Assembly: GCA_034432855.1 (NCBI GenBank)
Contig: DAOUBA010000238.1
Location: 1-5,339, forward strand
DNA from: DAOUBA01 sp034432855
Lineage (GTDB): Bacteria; Chloroflexota; Anaerolineae; B4-G1
Reading direction: 5' to 3'
Length of the DNA: 5,339 nt
The notes beneath the pieces were generated by a model that saw nothing but the letters and a program-made list of their open reading frames with translations, searched no databases and had not been told where the DNA came from. The position numbers and the translations under genes are program-made. Shown in pieces: positions 1 through 5,339 of the stretch (positions are counted from its first letter, which is position 1; each line of letters starts with the position of its first letter).

Positions 1-12
1 CCTGCGGCCATT

Positions 13-89
13 GGTCGGCCTTCGCCGACCTGCTCCTTGCTGCACCACCGGGCAGTGTCGGCGCAGGCCGACACCTGGCGCGAAGCGCC
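13..89. repeat. Three consecutive GC-rich hairpins in the leader before the deacetylase gene
   Basis: Three perfect inverted repeats follow one another. The first is GGTCGGC (13-19) with GCCGACC (24-30), loop CTTC. The second is GTGTCGGC (55-62) with GCCGACAC (67-74), loop GCAG. The third is GGCGC (77-81) with GCGCC (85-89), loop GAA. The first two share the core TCGGC/GCCGA, so their arms could also pair with each other (13-19 with 67-72, or 24-28 with 58-62). No T-run follows any of them, so they do not look like classical intrinsic terminators. They may be REP-like palindromes, a structured leader, or the downstream end of a gene lying left of the window. Short open frames crossing them (stops at 90-92 and 115-117) are too short to call as gene ends. 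Confidence 0.55.
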
Positions 90-170
90 TGAAGAGGGCG
101 ATTTCAATCGGCCCTGAATAGTTACAACCGGGCCATAGCAAGCGTCCAGCCCCCCGTTAAGGAGCACACA

Positions 171-998
171 ATGACCAAACGCCTTATCATCAACGCCGAC
201 GATTTCGGCCATCCCGAAGGGAGCGTCCCCGCCATCATCGCCCTCTACGAAGCGGGCGTCGTCACCAGCACCACGGCGATGACCAACCAGCCGGACTGGC
301 CGCAGGCCGCCGCTTATCTGCGCGAACACCCCGGCCTGGGCGCGGGCGTGCACCTGGTGATGAACGAGGGCGGGCCGGTGCTGCCGGTCGAACAGGTGCG
401 CTCGCTCGTGGACGCGCAGGGCCGCTTCCGCGATGGCCCCGCGCTCCTGCGACGCTATGGCCGCCTGCGCCTGCGGGAACTCGAAGCCGAATGGCGTGCC
501 CAGATCGAAAAGTTCATTGCCGATACGGGGCGCCAGCCCGACCACCTCGACCTGCATTGCCACTACCCCTACGTCTTCTCCGCCTGGTTCCGCGTGAGCC
601 TCGAACTGGCCGAGGCGTACGGCCACATCCCCGTGCGTATGCCGTTCGACGACGCGCTGGCCCTCAAGGCGGCGACGATGGCCGCCGGCAGCGGCTTTCC
701 CGCCTGGTACATCCGCTGGCAGGGGCGGCGTTATCAGCGGATGGCCCAGCGGCGCGGCCTCAAATACCCCAACTATTTCGAGTCCTCCTTCTCGCTCTTC
801 GCCACGGACGAGCATCGCACGGCGGAATACCTGCTGAGCCTGCTGGAGACCCTCCCCGACGGCGTCACCGAACTGGTGACCCATCCCGGCACCGTGGACT
901 GGCGCGAGAAGGACTATCGCGCCCTGGCCGACCCGCGGGTGAAGGCGCGCATCCAGGAACTGGGGATCGAACTCGTCACCTACGGCGCTCTCGGATGA
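171..998 (+). CDS. ChbG/HpnK (YdjC) family carbohydrate deacetylase
   Basis: 275 residues, about the usual length for the YdjC/ChbG/HpnK family. Known members are metal-dependent deacetylases of N-acetylated sugars (ChbG on chitooligosaccharides, HpnK on hopanoid glucosamine). The family signatures are in order: NADDFG at residues 8-13 (Asp10, Asp11), GVHL at 59-62 (His61), HLDLHCH at 125-131 (His125, Asp127, His129), PVRMP at 154-158, and VTHPG at 236-240 (His238). By family precedent Asp11, His61 and His125 would hold the metal. No signal peptide is seen, so the enzyme should be cytoplasmic. The ATG is set by a strong TTAAGGAG at 157-164, six bases upstream. The stop overlaps the start of the next gene (ATGA). 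The actual sugar substrate cannot be read from the sequence, and no chitobiose or hopanoid genes flank it here. The family call is firm and the substrate open. Confidence 0.93.
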   Translation: MTKRLIINADDFGHPEGSVPAIIALYEAGVVTSTTAMTNQPDWPQAAAYLREHPGLGAGVHLVMNEGGPVLPVEQVRSLVDAQGRFRDGPALLRRYGRLRLRELEAEWRAQIEKFIADTGRQPDHLDLHCHYPYVFSAWFRVSLELAEAYGHIPVRMPFDDALALKAATMAAGSGFPAWYIRWQGRRYQRMAQRRGLKYPNYFESSFSLFATDEHRTAEYLLSLLETLPDGVTELVTHPGTVDWREKDYRALADPRVKARIQELGIELVTYGALG

Positions 999-2017
999 GC
1001 GAGGTGCAAAAACGCCCCGGCTTCCCCAAACGGCTCGCCTTCGCTGCGGCCAACCTGCTCACGCCGCTGCACGCCGCGCTCATCGTCGCCTACTTTGCCC
1101 TGCGCTGGCTGGGCCTGAGCGACTGGTGGCTCATAGATGCCCTCGGCTACATCCTGCCCTGGCTGTTCCTGCCGCTCGTCGTGCTGTGGCCGGCGGTTCT
1201 GCTGCGCCGCTCCCGTCTCCTGTTTGCCGTCGCCGGTGTGCCGACGGCGCTCTTCCTCCTGACCTACGGCGAACTGTACCTGCCCCGCTTGCCAGTGCGC
1301 GCCACGGGCCCGGCGTTCACCGTGATGGCCTACAACGTCCTCTACCTGAACACAGACGTGGACGGCATCGCCGGCCAGATCACCGCGTTTGCGCCCGATC
1401 TGGTGGCGCTGCGCGAACTGGAGCCGCCGATGGCCCGCACGCTCGAAAGCCATTTCGCCGACCAGTACCCCTACCATCGCTTCGAGAGAGGCTGCGGCTT
1501 TTTCAGCCGCTATCCGATCCGCGAGTACGAGGCCTTCCAACTCGTGCCAGGTGAAGGCGACCGGGTTCAACGGTTCGCGTTGGATATCGAAGGTCATTCG
1601 CTGAACGTCCTCAGTGTCCATCCGCGCTCCCCACCGCTGCGCGGCTTTCATCCCCTCGGCCTGCCACTGGGCATCCCCACCGGCTTCGATAACACCAGGC
1701 GCGACGCCGACGTGCGCGCGCTGCTGGCGCGCCTGGAAGAGATGGAAACGCCCTTGGTCGTTCTGGGCGATTTCAACCTGACCGACCAGCAGGCCCTGTA
1801 CCCGGCGCTGACCCGTCGCTTGCGCGACGCGCACCACGAGAGCGGCTGGGGATTGGGCTTTACCTTCACCCGCTTCCCGCGTCTGGGCCTGCCGACCTGG
1901 CGGATTGATTACGTGTTCCACTCGCCCGACTTTGTGGCGCTCTCGACGACGGTGGGAGGTTGGGGCGGGTCGGACCACCGCCCGGTGATCGCCCGGCTGG
2001 CGTTCCGCAAGGAATAG
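995..2017 (+). CDS. Membrane-anchored endonuclease/exonuclease/phosphatase (EEP) family protein
   Basis: 340 residues from the ATG at 995. The frame is open much further upstream (from 491), but that part overlaps the deacetylase gene and has shadow-like composition; the ATGA overlap indicates coupled translation. Residues ~15-92 hold three hydrophobic segments (about 20-40, 43-70, 75-92). The basic N-terminus and the RRSR loop at 71-74 suggest N-in topology with the catalytic domain outside the membrane. The EEP domain starts near residue 106. It has AYN (112-114, Asn114), DLVALRE (135-141, metal ligand Glu141), a His at 209, GDFN (258-261, Asp259 and Asn261), RIDYVF (303-308, Asp305) and SDHRP (326-330, His328). 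The residue before Glu141 is Arg where many members have Gln. The catalytic set looks complete, so it should be an active Mg-dependent phosphoesterase. Whether it cuts nucleic acid, a lipid phosphate or another phosphoester is unknown. The layout recalls YafD-like membrane EEP proteins. Confidence 0.88.
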   Translation: MSEVQKRPGFPKRLAFAAANLLTPLHAALIVAYFALRWLGLSDWWLIDALGYILPWLFLPLVVLWPAVLLRRSRLLFAVAGVPTALFLLTYGELYLPRLPVRATGPAFTVMAYNVLYLNTDVDGIAGQITAFAPDLVALRELEPPMARTLESHFADQYPYHRFERGCGFFSRYPIREYEAFQLVPGEGDRVQRFALDIEGHSLNVLSVHPRSPPLRGFHPLGLPLGIPTGFDNTRRDADVRALLARLEEMETPLVVLGDFNLTDQQALYPALTRRLRDAHHESGWGLGFTFTRFPRLGLPTWRIDYVFHSPDFVALSTTVGGWGGSDHRPVIARLAFRKE

Positions 2018-2023
2018 CGCATC

Positions 2024-2549
2024 TCACCACAGCCCCGGGATCAGCGCCCTGCGCTCCGGGGGATAGTCGGGGAAATGCTCGCGGTATCAGCGGTGGTGGA
2101 ACCACGTCCTGGGCGCAAGATTGGCAATCGTCCAGATGGCGAATGACAACCCGGCCACCGACCAGGTCGCAATGGCCCAGCCAATCCACTCGCCGATCTC
2201 GCCGAAATAGTTGGGGCACGAAATCCAGCGGTAGAGCCCGCCGTAGGGAATGCGGTAGCCGGATTCATTCCCCGTGCGCAGGCGGCGCAGCGTGAGATCG
2301 GCCTGGCGGTTGATCACAAAGCCGGAGACGAAAACCGCCAGCCCGACAAGAAAACGCGGGTCGCACAACCACGCTGCCGGGTAGCCGCCGGAAAGGTCGA
2401 ACATAGCGCCCGTTGAGGTAGCCGTTCACGCCGTTGAAAAAGGCCCCCATCCCCACGACCGAGAGCGGCATCCGCCTGGCCGCGCCGCGCAGCGTCAGCG
2501 GATAGATGAAGGCGCGATGGAGGTAGTGCGCCTCCTCGGTCAGCAGAAG
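2024..2549 (-). pseudogene. Steroid 5-alpha-reductase family C-terminal fragment, frameshifted and nonsense-mutated
   Basis: Three pieces in reading order rebuild the C-terminal ~165 residues of a protein of the 3-oxo-5-alpha-steroid 4-dehydrogenase family (SRD5A/DET2 type, NADPH-dependent membrane reductases). The first has HYLHRAFIYPL and NGYLNGRY (about 2528-2403). The second, in another frame, has DPRF, INRQAD, GYRIPYGGLYRW and CPNYFGEIGEWIG (2402-2090), matching the known order of NADPH-site motifs. The third is the tail from YREHFPDYPP to ALIPGLW, ending at TGA 2024-2026. The breaks are a net frameshift at about 2402, just after the GRY, and a TGA at 2087-2089 where relatives have an aromatic residue, so probably TGG to TGA. 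The N-terminal ~90 residues are missing and replaced by an SDR fragment. The true end lies six bases from the convergent EEP gene. It is almost certainly non-functional unless the lesions are sequencing errors. Confidence 0.87.
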
Positions 2550-2771
2550 AGAGATGTGCCCCGCCGCGTGGTAGACGACGTCGGCGCCGGCGAATGCGCG
2601 TTGGAGCGATGCCGGGTCGCAGACATCGCCCTCTACCATCTCGATGTCCAGCCCTGCGAGCGCGCGGCGATCCCGACGGACGAGTGCGCGCACCGTCGCT
2701 CCTTGCTCGAGCAGCGCGCGCACGAGCACCCCGCCGACGTGTCCGGCTGCGCCGGTGACGACGGCGATCAC
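2530..2771 (-). pseudogene. N-terminal fragment of an extended SDR / NAD-dependent epimerase, fused to the reductase remnant
   Basis: The frame opens with GTG at 2771-2769. About 75-80 residues form the start of a Rossmann fold: TGAAGHVG (residues 6-13, the dinucleotide-binding glycine motif), ALVRR (29-33), EGDVCDP (47-53) and ADVVYHAAGHIS (63-74). This is typical of atypical or extended SDRs of the HpnA / dihydroflavonol-reductase-like group, normally ~320-340 residues. The YxxxK active site and the substrate domain are absent: the frame runs without a stop into the steroid-reductase remnant. The junction lies between about 2552 (residue 74) and 2529 (residue 81). The GTG overlaps the TGA of the macro domain gene (GTGA), so it would still be translated by coupling. 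It would give a 168-residue chimera ending at 2265-2267 with a frameshifted tail. Without its catalytic half it cannot be a working epimerase; NAD(P) binding alone is conceivable. Confidence 0.83.
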
Positions 2772-3313
2772 TGCTCGACCTGCGCTTTCAGTTCACGGAC
2801 AAAGACATCGAACGCTGATTGCCCGTACAGGCAAAAGACGACCCGCTCCAACTGCGTCTCGCCCCTCAGGTAGGCGATGGCGGCCTCCAACACCACCCGC
2901 GCGGCCTCCTCCATCGGGTAGCCAAAGATGCCGGTGCTGATGGCCGGCAAGGCGACGGACTTGAGCCCGTGCGCATCGGCCAGCCGCAGGGCGGCGCGCA
3001 CCGCCGAGGCCAGCAATTCTGCCGAGCGGGGCGTGCCATCGTACACGGGGCCTACAGCGTGGATAACGTAGCGGGCCGGGAGGTTCCCGCCGAAGGTGAT
3101 CGCCGCCGAGCCGGCGGGCACGGGGCCGTGCTGACGCACCCAGGCGTCGCTCTCGCGCTGGATGGCCGGGCCGCCCTTGCGCGCGATGACCCCGGCCACG
3201 CCGCCGCCATGAGCCAGACGCTCATTCGCGGCGTTGACGATGGCGTCGGTATCCAGTGTGGTGATGTCGCCTTCCAGCAGTTCGAGCGTCGTGCGGTTAA
3301 TCTGAACTCTCAT
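2768..3313 (-). CDS. Macro domain protein (AF1521-like ADP-ribose binding or hydrolase)
   Basis: 181 residues, essentially one macro domain and nothing else. Visible motifs: EGDIT at 14-18 (Asp16, expected to contact adenine), DAIVNAANERL at 23-33, the HGGGVA glycine loop at 35-40, ITFGGNLPARYVIHAVGP at 72-89, and ALPAISTGIFGYP at 121-133 (the phosphate-binding loop). The NAAN plus HGGGVA arrangement fits the AF1521-type branch, whose members bind ADP-ribose and often remove it from proteins or hydrolyse O-acetyl-ADP-ribose. It should be cytoplasmic. The frame opens further upstream to 3403, but domain homology begins at the ATG of 3313, which has a GGAGAGG seven bases before it. It ends in a GTGA overlap with the SDR fragment. 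No ADP-ribosyltransferase or toxin partner is present, so a housekeeping ADP-ribose role is more likely than an antitoxin role. Confidence 0.93.
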   Translation of the reverse strand: MRVQINRTTLELLEGDITTLDTDAIVNAANERLAHGGGVAGVIARKGGPAIQRESDAWVRQHGPVPAGSAAITFGGNLPARYVIHAVGPVYDGTPRSAELLASAVRAALRLADAHGLKSVALPAISTGIFGYPMEEAARVVLEAAIAYLRGETQLERVVFCLYGQSAFDVFVRELKAQVEQ

Positions 3314-3320
3314 AGCGCAG

Positions 3321-3327
3321 CCTCTCC
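3321..3327 (-). promoter_or_regulatory. Ribosome binding site that fixes the macro domain gene start
   Basis: On the - strand this reads GGAGAGG, seven bases before the ATG at 3313-3311. It supports that ATG over the upstream candidate at 3403, whose extra 30 residues are charged, low-complexity and unlike a macro domain. Confidence 0.65.
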
Positions 3328-3411
3328 GCAATCGAAGTGGGTCGGATTGGCGATCAGACCTCCGGAGAAAATCTTCGCGGTGGTGGTAGTTTTGTGAGAG
3401 CACTTAACCAC

Positions 3412-4938
3412 TCATGGCGTGCTTGCCCCGGTCTGCTGGCACAACCGGATGCCCTCCAGCGCGTTGTACTCGTCGGGGTCAATCTGGAGTGCGGCGTCGA
3501 AGAGCGGGTACGATTTCTCGCACTGCGCCATGTAAAAGTAGGCCAGCCCCAGGGTGTAGAAGTATTCGATGCGCGGCCCCTTGACCCAGCCGGTCTCTAA
3601 GTGTGCTTCGACGCTGCCATCACTGCTCACCGTGAGTGGCCCGGTGCTGAGCGGTAGGCCAGAAAGCGCGTACACTCCCCCGAACCAGCCCACATAGACT
3701 TGACCTGACCTCGGCCTGGGCAGCCTGGTCAACTCTACCGTATATTTGCCGGTCAGAACGTCCAGCGTCACCACGCCGCGCGCATCGGCCCACGCCGCCT
3801 CATTCCGCCGTGGGGCGAGCGTGGCCCGCAGCGTATCTCGGTTATCTGCCACGGCGACGAAATCACCCCGCAGCATCACGTCCGGTGAGGGGCTGGTAAC
3901 CCCGTTGCCCTCGTTTTCGAGGGTGACGTAAAAGGTCTCGGCCCGCCGTCGCGCCGCGATGCAACTCCACTCGATGGCCCGCTCGAAATTGGGGATGGCC
4001 TCCTCATAGTTGCGACGGGTATAGTAGTTGATCGCCAGCCGTCCAAACGCCAGGCCGTATTGGGGATCCACTTCGGTCGCCCGCTTGAGGTAAGTCTGGG
4101 CCCGCTCGTACTCGCCCGCCTGATGATACGTCCATCCCAGTTCCCCGAATGCCTGCGCATTCTCCGGCTCGATCTCGGTAGCGCGTTGAAAATGCTCGAT
4201 GGCCTTCTCATAGTTCCCCAGTCCGTCGCGGTAGTTGCGCCCGACGGTAATGTGGATGTAAGCCAGGTTGGGGTGGATCTCTAGCGCCTTTTCGTATTCT
4301 GCCACCGCCATCCAATAGTTGCCCTGCCGCTCCAGCACGTAGCCATAGTTGCGACGCACATCCACATTCTGGTCATCCAGTCGCAGGGCGGTCTGCGCGG
4401 CATCGGTGGCTTCGAACCAGCGCCCGGCGTCGGCATAGGCCTCAGCCAGGTAGGAGTACGCTTCGGCAGAGGTGGGGTCCAATTCGATAGCCTTTTTGCA
4501 GGCATCAATCGCTTCTGGCACGTCGCCGTTCCAGTCGTAGGCCATCCCCAGGGCGGCCCAGGCGCGCGCGTTCTCCGGCACCATCTCGGCGGCCTGCCGG
4601 CCCAGCCGCACCGCCTCGACCGTGCGCCCCTTGATAGCCAGAAGCCGCACCAGCGGAATGTAGAACAGCACGTTATCCGGTTCGAGCGCGACGGCCTGCT
4701 CGTAGAGAGCGACGGCTTCGGTGAGTCTCCCCTGTTGATACGCGCTCTCCGCCTCCATCGCATAAGAAAGCGCCGAGCGCGTGGGCGTAGGCGGGACGTC
4801 GGTGGGGATGAAAGGGCTGCGGATCTGCTCCTGCCGGATCAGCGCGTAGACGTAGATGCCGGCACTGATCAGGAGCAGCAGGAACAGCACCCGTATCGCC
4901 GAGGATGATCGCCGCCTTTGCCGTTCTCTCAGGTACAT
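3412..4938 (-). CDS. Membrane-anchored tetratricopeptide repeat protein with an inserted beta-rich domain
   Basis: 508 residues from the ATG at 4938. A basic N-terminus (RERQRRR) precedes one hydrophobic helix at about 16-34, a likely uncleaved signal anchor placing the rest outside the cytoplasm. A Pro/Thr-rich linker follows (about 45-54). Eight TPR units follow at ~34-residue spacing, at about 57-89, 90-123, 124-157, 158-191, 192-225, 226-260, 261-294 and 295-328, with the usual A-x-Y-x-G and A-I-x-x-DP signatures. Residues ~342-456 are not TPR: they look beta-rich (GVVTLDVLTGKYTVELTRLP, YVGWFGGVYAL, GPLTVSSDGSVEAHL). A final TPR then resumes at 457-490. TPR arrays are protein-binding scaffolds, so no enzymatic role is indicated and the partner is unknown. 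It has its own promoter just upstream, divergent from rfbB. The macro domain gene follows after 98 bases with no clear terminator and may be cotranscribed. Confidence 0.88.
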   Translation of the reverse strand: MYLRERQRRRSSSAIRVLFLLLLISAGIYVYALIRQEQIRSPFIPTDVPPTPTRSALSYAMEAESAYQQGRLTEAVALYEQAVALEPDNVLFYIPLVRLLAIKGRTVEAVRLGRQAAEMVPENARAWAALGMAYDWNGDVPEAIDACKKAIELDPTSAEAYSYLAEAYADAGRWFEATDAAQTALRLDDQNVDVRRNYGYVLERQGNYWMAVAEYEKALEIHPNLAYIHITVGRNYRDGLGNYEKAIEHFQRATEIEPENAQAFGELGWTYHQAGEYERAQTYLKRATEVDPQYGLAFGRLAINYYTRRNYEEAIPNFERAIEWSCIAARRRAETFYVTLENEGNGVTSPSPDVMLRGDFVAVADNRDTLRATLAPRRNEAAWADARGVVTLDVLTGKYTVELTRLPRPRSGQVYVGWFGGVYALSGLPLSTGPLTVSSDGSVEAHLETGWVKGPRIEYFYTLGLAYFYMAQCEKSYPLFDAALQIDPDEYNALEGIRLCQQTGASTP

Positions 4939-4947
4939 CTTCAATCG

Positions 4948-4953
4948 CCTTTC
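4948..4953 (-). promoter_or_regulatory. Ribosome binding site that fixes the TPR gene start
   Basis: On the - strand this reads GAAAGG, nine bases before the ATG at 4938-4936. The in-frame TTG two codons earlier (4944-4942) lies only three bases from this site, too close for normal initiation, so the ATG is preferred. Confidence 0.55.
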
Positions 4954-4982
4954 AAGCCCGCGCTATGGGAAACGCGGCTGTA

Positions 4983-5010
4983 ATGATAGCATTTTCGCCG
5001 CTCAAGTCAA
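4983..5010 (-). promoter_or_regulatory. Sigma70-type promoter for the TPR gene
   Basis: Read on the - strand, the -35 is TTGACT (5010-5005), then a 16-base spacer, then -10 TATCAT (4988-4983), with TGC directly before the -10 (extended -10). Transcription should start near 4976, giving a leader of ~38 bases that contains the GAAAGG site. Five of six -35 bases and five of six -10 bases fit the consensus. The spacer is one base short of the 17-base optimum. Confidence 0.68.
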
Positions 5011-5012
5011 GG

Positions 5013-5040
5013 TTGCCTGGCCTGTGGGTTGTGGTAGAAT
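5013..5040 (+). promoter_or_regulatory. Sigma70-type promoter for the dTDP-glucose dehydratase gene
   Basis: The -35 is TTGCCT (5013-5018), then a 16-base spacer, then -10 TAGAAT (5035-5040), with TGG immediately upstream as an extended -10. Transcription should start near 5047, leaving a leader of about 20 bases with the GGAGG ribosome site. Its -35 lies two bases from the -35 of the opposite promoter. Confidence 0.65.
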
Positions 5041-5067
5041 GACCGCAAACTCGTCTCGGAGGATGGA

Positions 5068-5339
5068 ATGAAAACGCTGATGATCACTGGCGGGGCCGGC
5101 TTTATCGGCTCCAACTTTGTGCGCTACATGCTGGAGCGATACCCCCAATACTCAATTGTCGTCTACGACAAGTTGACCTATGCCGGGAATCTGAACAACC
5201 TCAAGGACGTGGCCGAGCGCTTTGCCGGGCGCTACGCTTTCGTCAAGGGCGATATTTGTGATGCGGCATTGGTGCGCGAGACGATCCGCATTCACGGCGT
5301 GGACACGGTCGTGAATTTCGCCGCCGAGACGCACGTAGA
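5068..5339 (+). CDS. rfbB: dTDP-glucose 4,6-dehydratase, N-terminal part (runs off the window)
   Basis: Ninety codons and two bases are visible of a protein normally ~330-350 residues long. The frame is open to the window edge with no stop. It begins with the NAD-binding GGAGFIGSNFV (8-18), then the beta2 acidic end with the hallmark YDKLTYAGNLNNL (33-45, Asp34 contacting the NAD ribose in the family), KGDICD (60-65), and NFAAETHV (83-90). The YDKLTYAGN signature distinguishes RmlB/RfbB from UDP-glucose epimerases. The enzyme converts dTDP-glucose to dTDP-4-keto-6-deoxyglucose in the cytoplasm, the step leading to dTDP-rhamnose and other deoxysugars of the cell surface. The catalytic Thr and YxxxK lie beyond the edge and could not be checked. 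The start is set by GGAGG at 5058-5062, five bases before the ATG. It is divergent from the TPR gene and likely heads an rml cluster to the right. Confidence 0.92.
   Translation, partial: MKTLMITGGAGFIGSNFVRYMLERYPQYSIVVYDKLTYAGNLNNLKDVAERFAGRYAFVKGDICDAALVRETIRIHGVDTVVNFAAETHV

Noticed and set aside
1..117. C-terminal end of a gene entering from the left (frames ending at 90-92, 115-117 or 119-121)
   Set aside because: All three + frames are open for similar lengths, as expected in GC-rich DNA, and none shows recognisable protein features. The hairpins better explain the region.
95..145. A sigma70 promoter for the deacetylase operon
   Set aside because: AT-rich hexamers such as TAGTTA and CATAGC have no -35 partner at a proper distance; the promoter could lie left of the window.
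491..994. The upstream extension of the EEP frame inside the deacetylase gene
   Set aside because: The extension is Arg/Pro/Ala-rich shadow sequence of the deacetylase. The ATG at 995 starts directly before a plausible membrane domain and overlaps the deacetylase stop.
980..1978. A 332-residue open frame on the - strand opposite the EEP gene
   Set aside because: It is the antisense shadow of a GC-rich gene: composition is rich in Arg, Gln, Gly and Ala without domain motifs, while the + strand frame has a full set of EEP catalytic motifs.
2033..2061. A strong hairpin (CCCCGG plus AGCGC pairing with GCGCT plus CCGGGG, with a 4-base bulge) just past the convergent gene ends, a possible bidirectional terminator
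   Set aside because: There is no T-run on either strand, and the sequence is explained by the coding tail of the reductase remnant. It may still slow polymerase, but I would not call it a terminator.
2087..2404. A separate 105-residue membrane protein gene on the - strand
   Set aside because: It is the middle part of the steroid reductase between the frameshift and the premature stop. Homology continues on both sides in register, and its ATG falls at the frameshift by chance.
2768..2771. TGA read as tryptophan (alternative genetic code) to rescue the reductase
   Set aside because: Several intact genes here, including the macro gene at this site, end at TGA and encode Trp with TGG.
2768..4938. 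A defence or toxin-antitoxin island built on the macro domain and TPR proteins
   Set aside because: No ADP-ribosyltransferase toxin, nuclease effector or mobile-element marker accompanies them. The macro protein is a plain single-domain form, and the neighbours look metabolic or envelope-related.

Overview
The window is GC-rich bacterial DNA, probably a metagenomic or environmental chromosome. The start motifs are Shine-Dalgarno type and the promoters look sigma70-like. A single-anchor TPR protein with a Pro/Thr-rich linker after its membrane helix, next to dTDP-sugar biosynthesis, recalls Chloroflexota (Anaerolineae-like) genomes. That placement is a guess from style, since no rRNA or marker gene is present. 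All TGA codons at intact gene ends act as stops, so the standard bacterial code applies.

Layout. Positions 1-170 are a leader with three adjacent GC-rich hairpins and no convincing gene. Two + strand genes follow, joined by an ATGA overlap: a ChbG/HpnK (YdjC) family carbohydrate deacetylase (171-998) and a membrane-anchored endonuclease/exonuclease/phosphatase (EEP) family protein (995-2017). Only six bases after the EEP stop begins the - strand block, which is transcribed toward it. Read in its own direction, this block holds a TPR protein (4938-3412), an AF1521-like macro domain protein (3313-2768), and a wrecked locus overlapping the macro gene by GTGA. In the wreck, the first ~75 residues of an extended SDR/epimerase are fused in frame to the C-terminal ~165 residues of a steroid 5-alpha-reductase family protein. 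The reductase part then carries a frameshift near 2402 and an in-frame TGA at 2087-2089. At the right edge, a dTDP-glucose 4,6-dehydratase gene (5068 to beyond the window) runs on the + strand, divergent from the TPR gene.

How the parts relate. The 129-base gap between the TPR gene and rfbB holds two well-formed divergent promoters, each with a 16-base spacer and an extended -10 TGn. Their -35 boxes are only two bases apart. The three - strand loci may form one transcript from the TPR promoter: the TPR-macro gap is 98 bases with no clear terminator, and macro-SDR is translationally coupled. The deacetylase/EEP pair is a separate small operon.

I found no CRISPR array, transposase, tRNA or complete defence system. 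The most notable feature is the double-gene deletion scar and its staged decay. Next are the non-TPR domain inserted in the TPR array, the back-to-back promoter pair, and the tandem hairpin leader.
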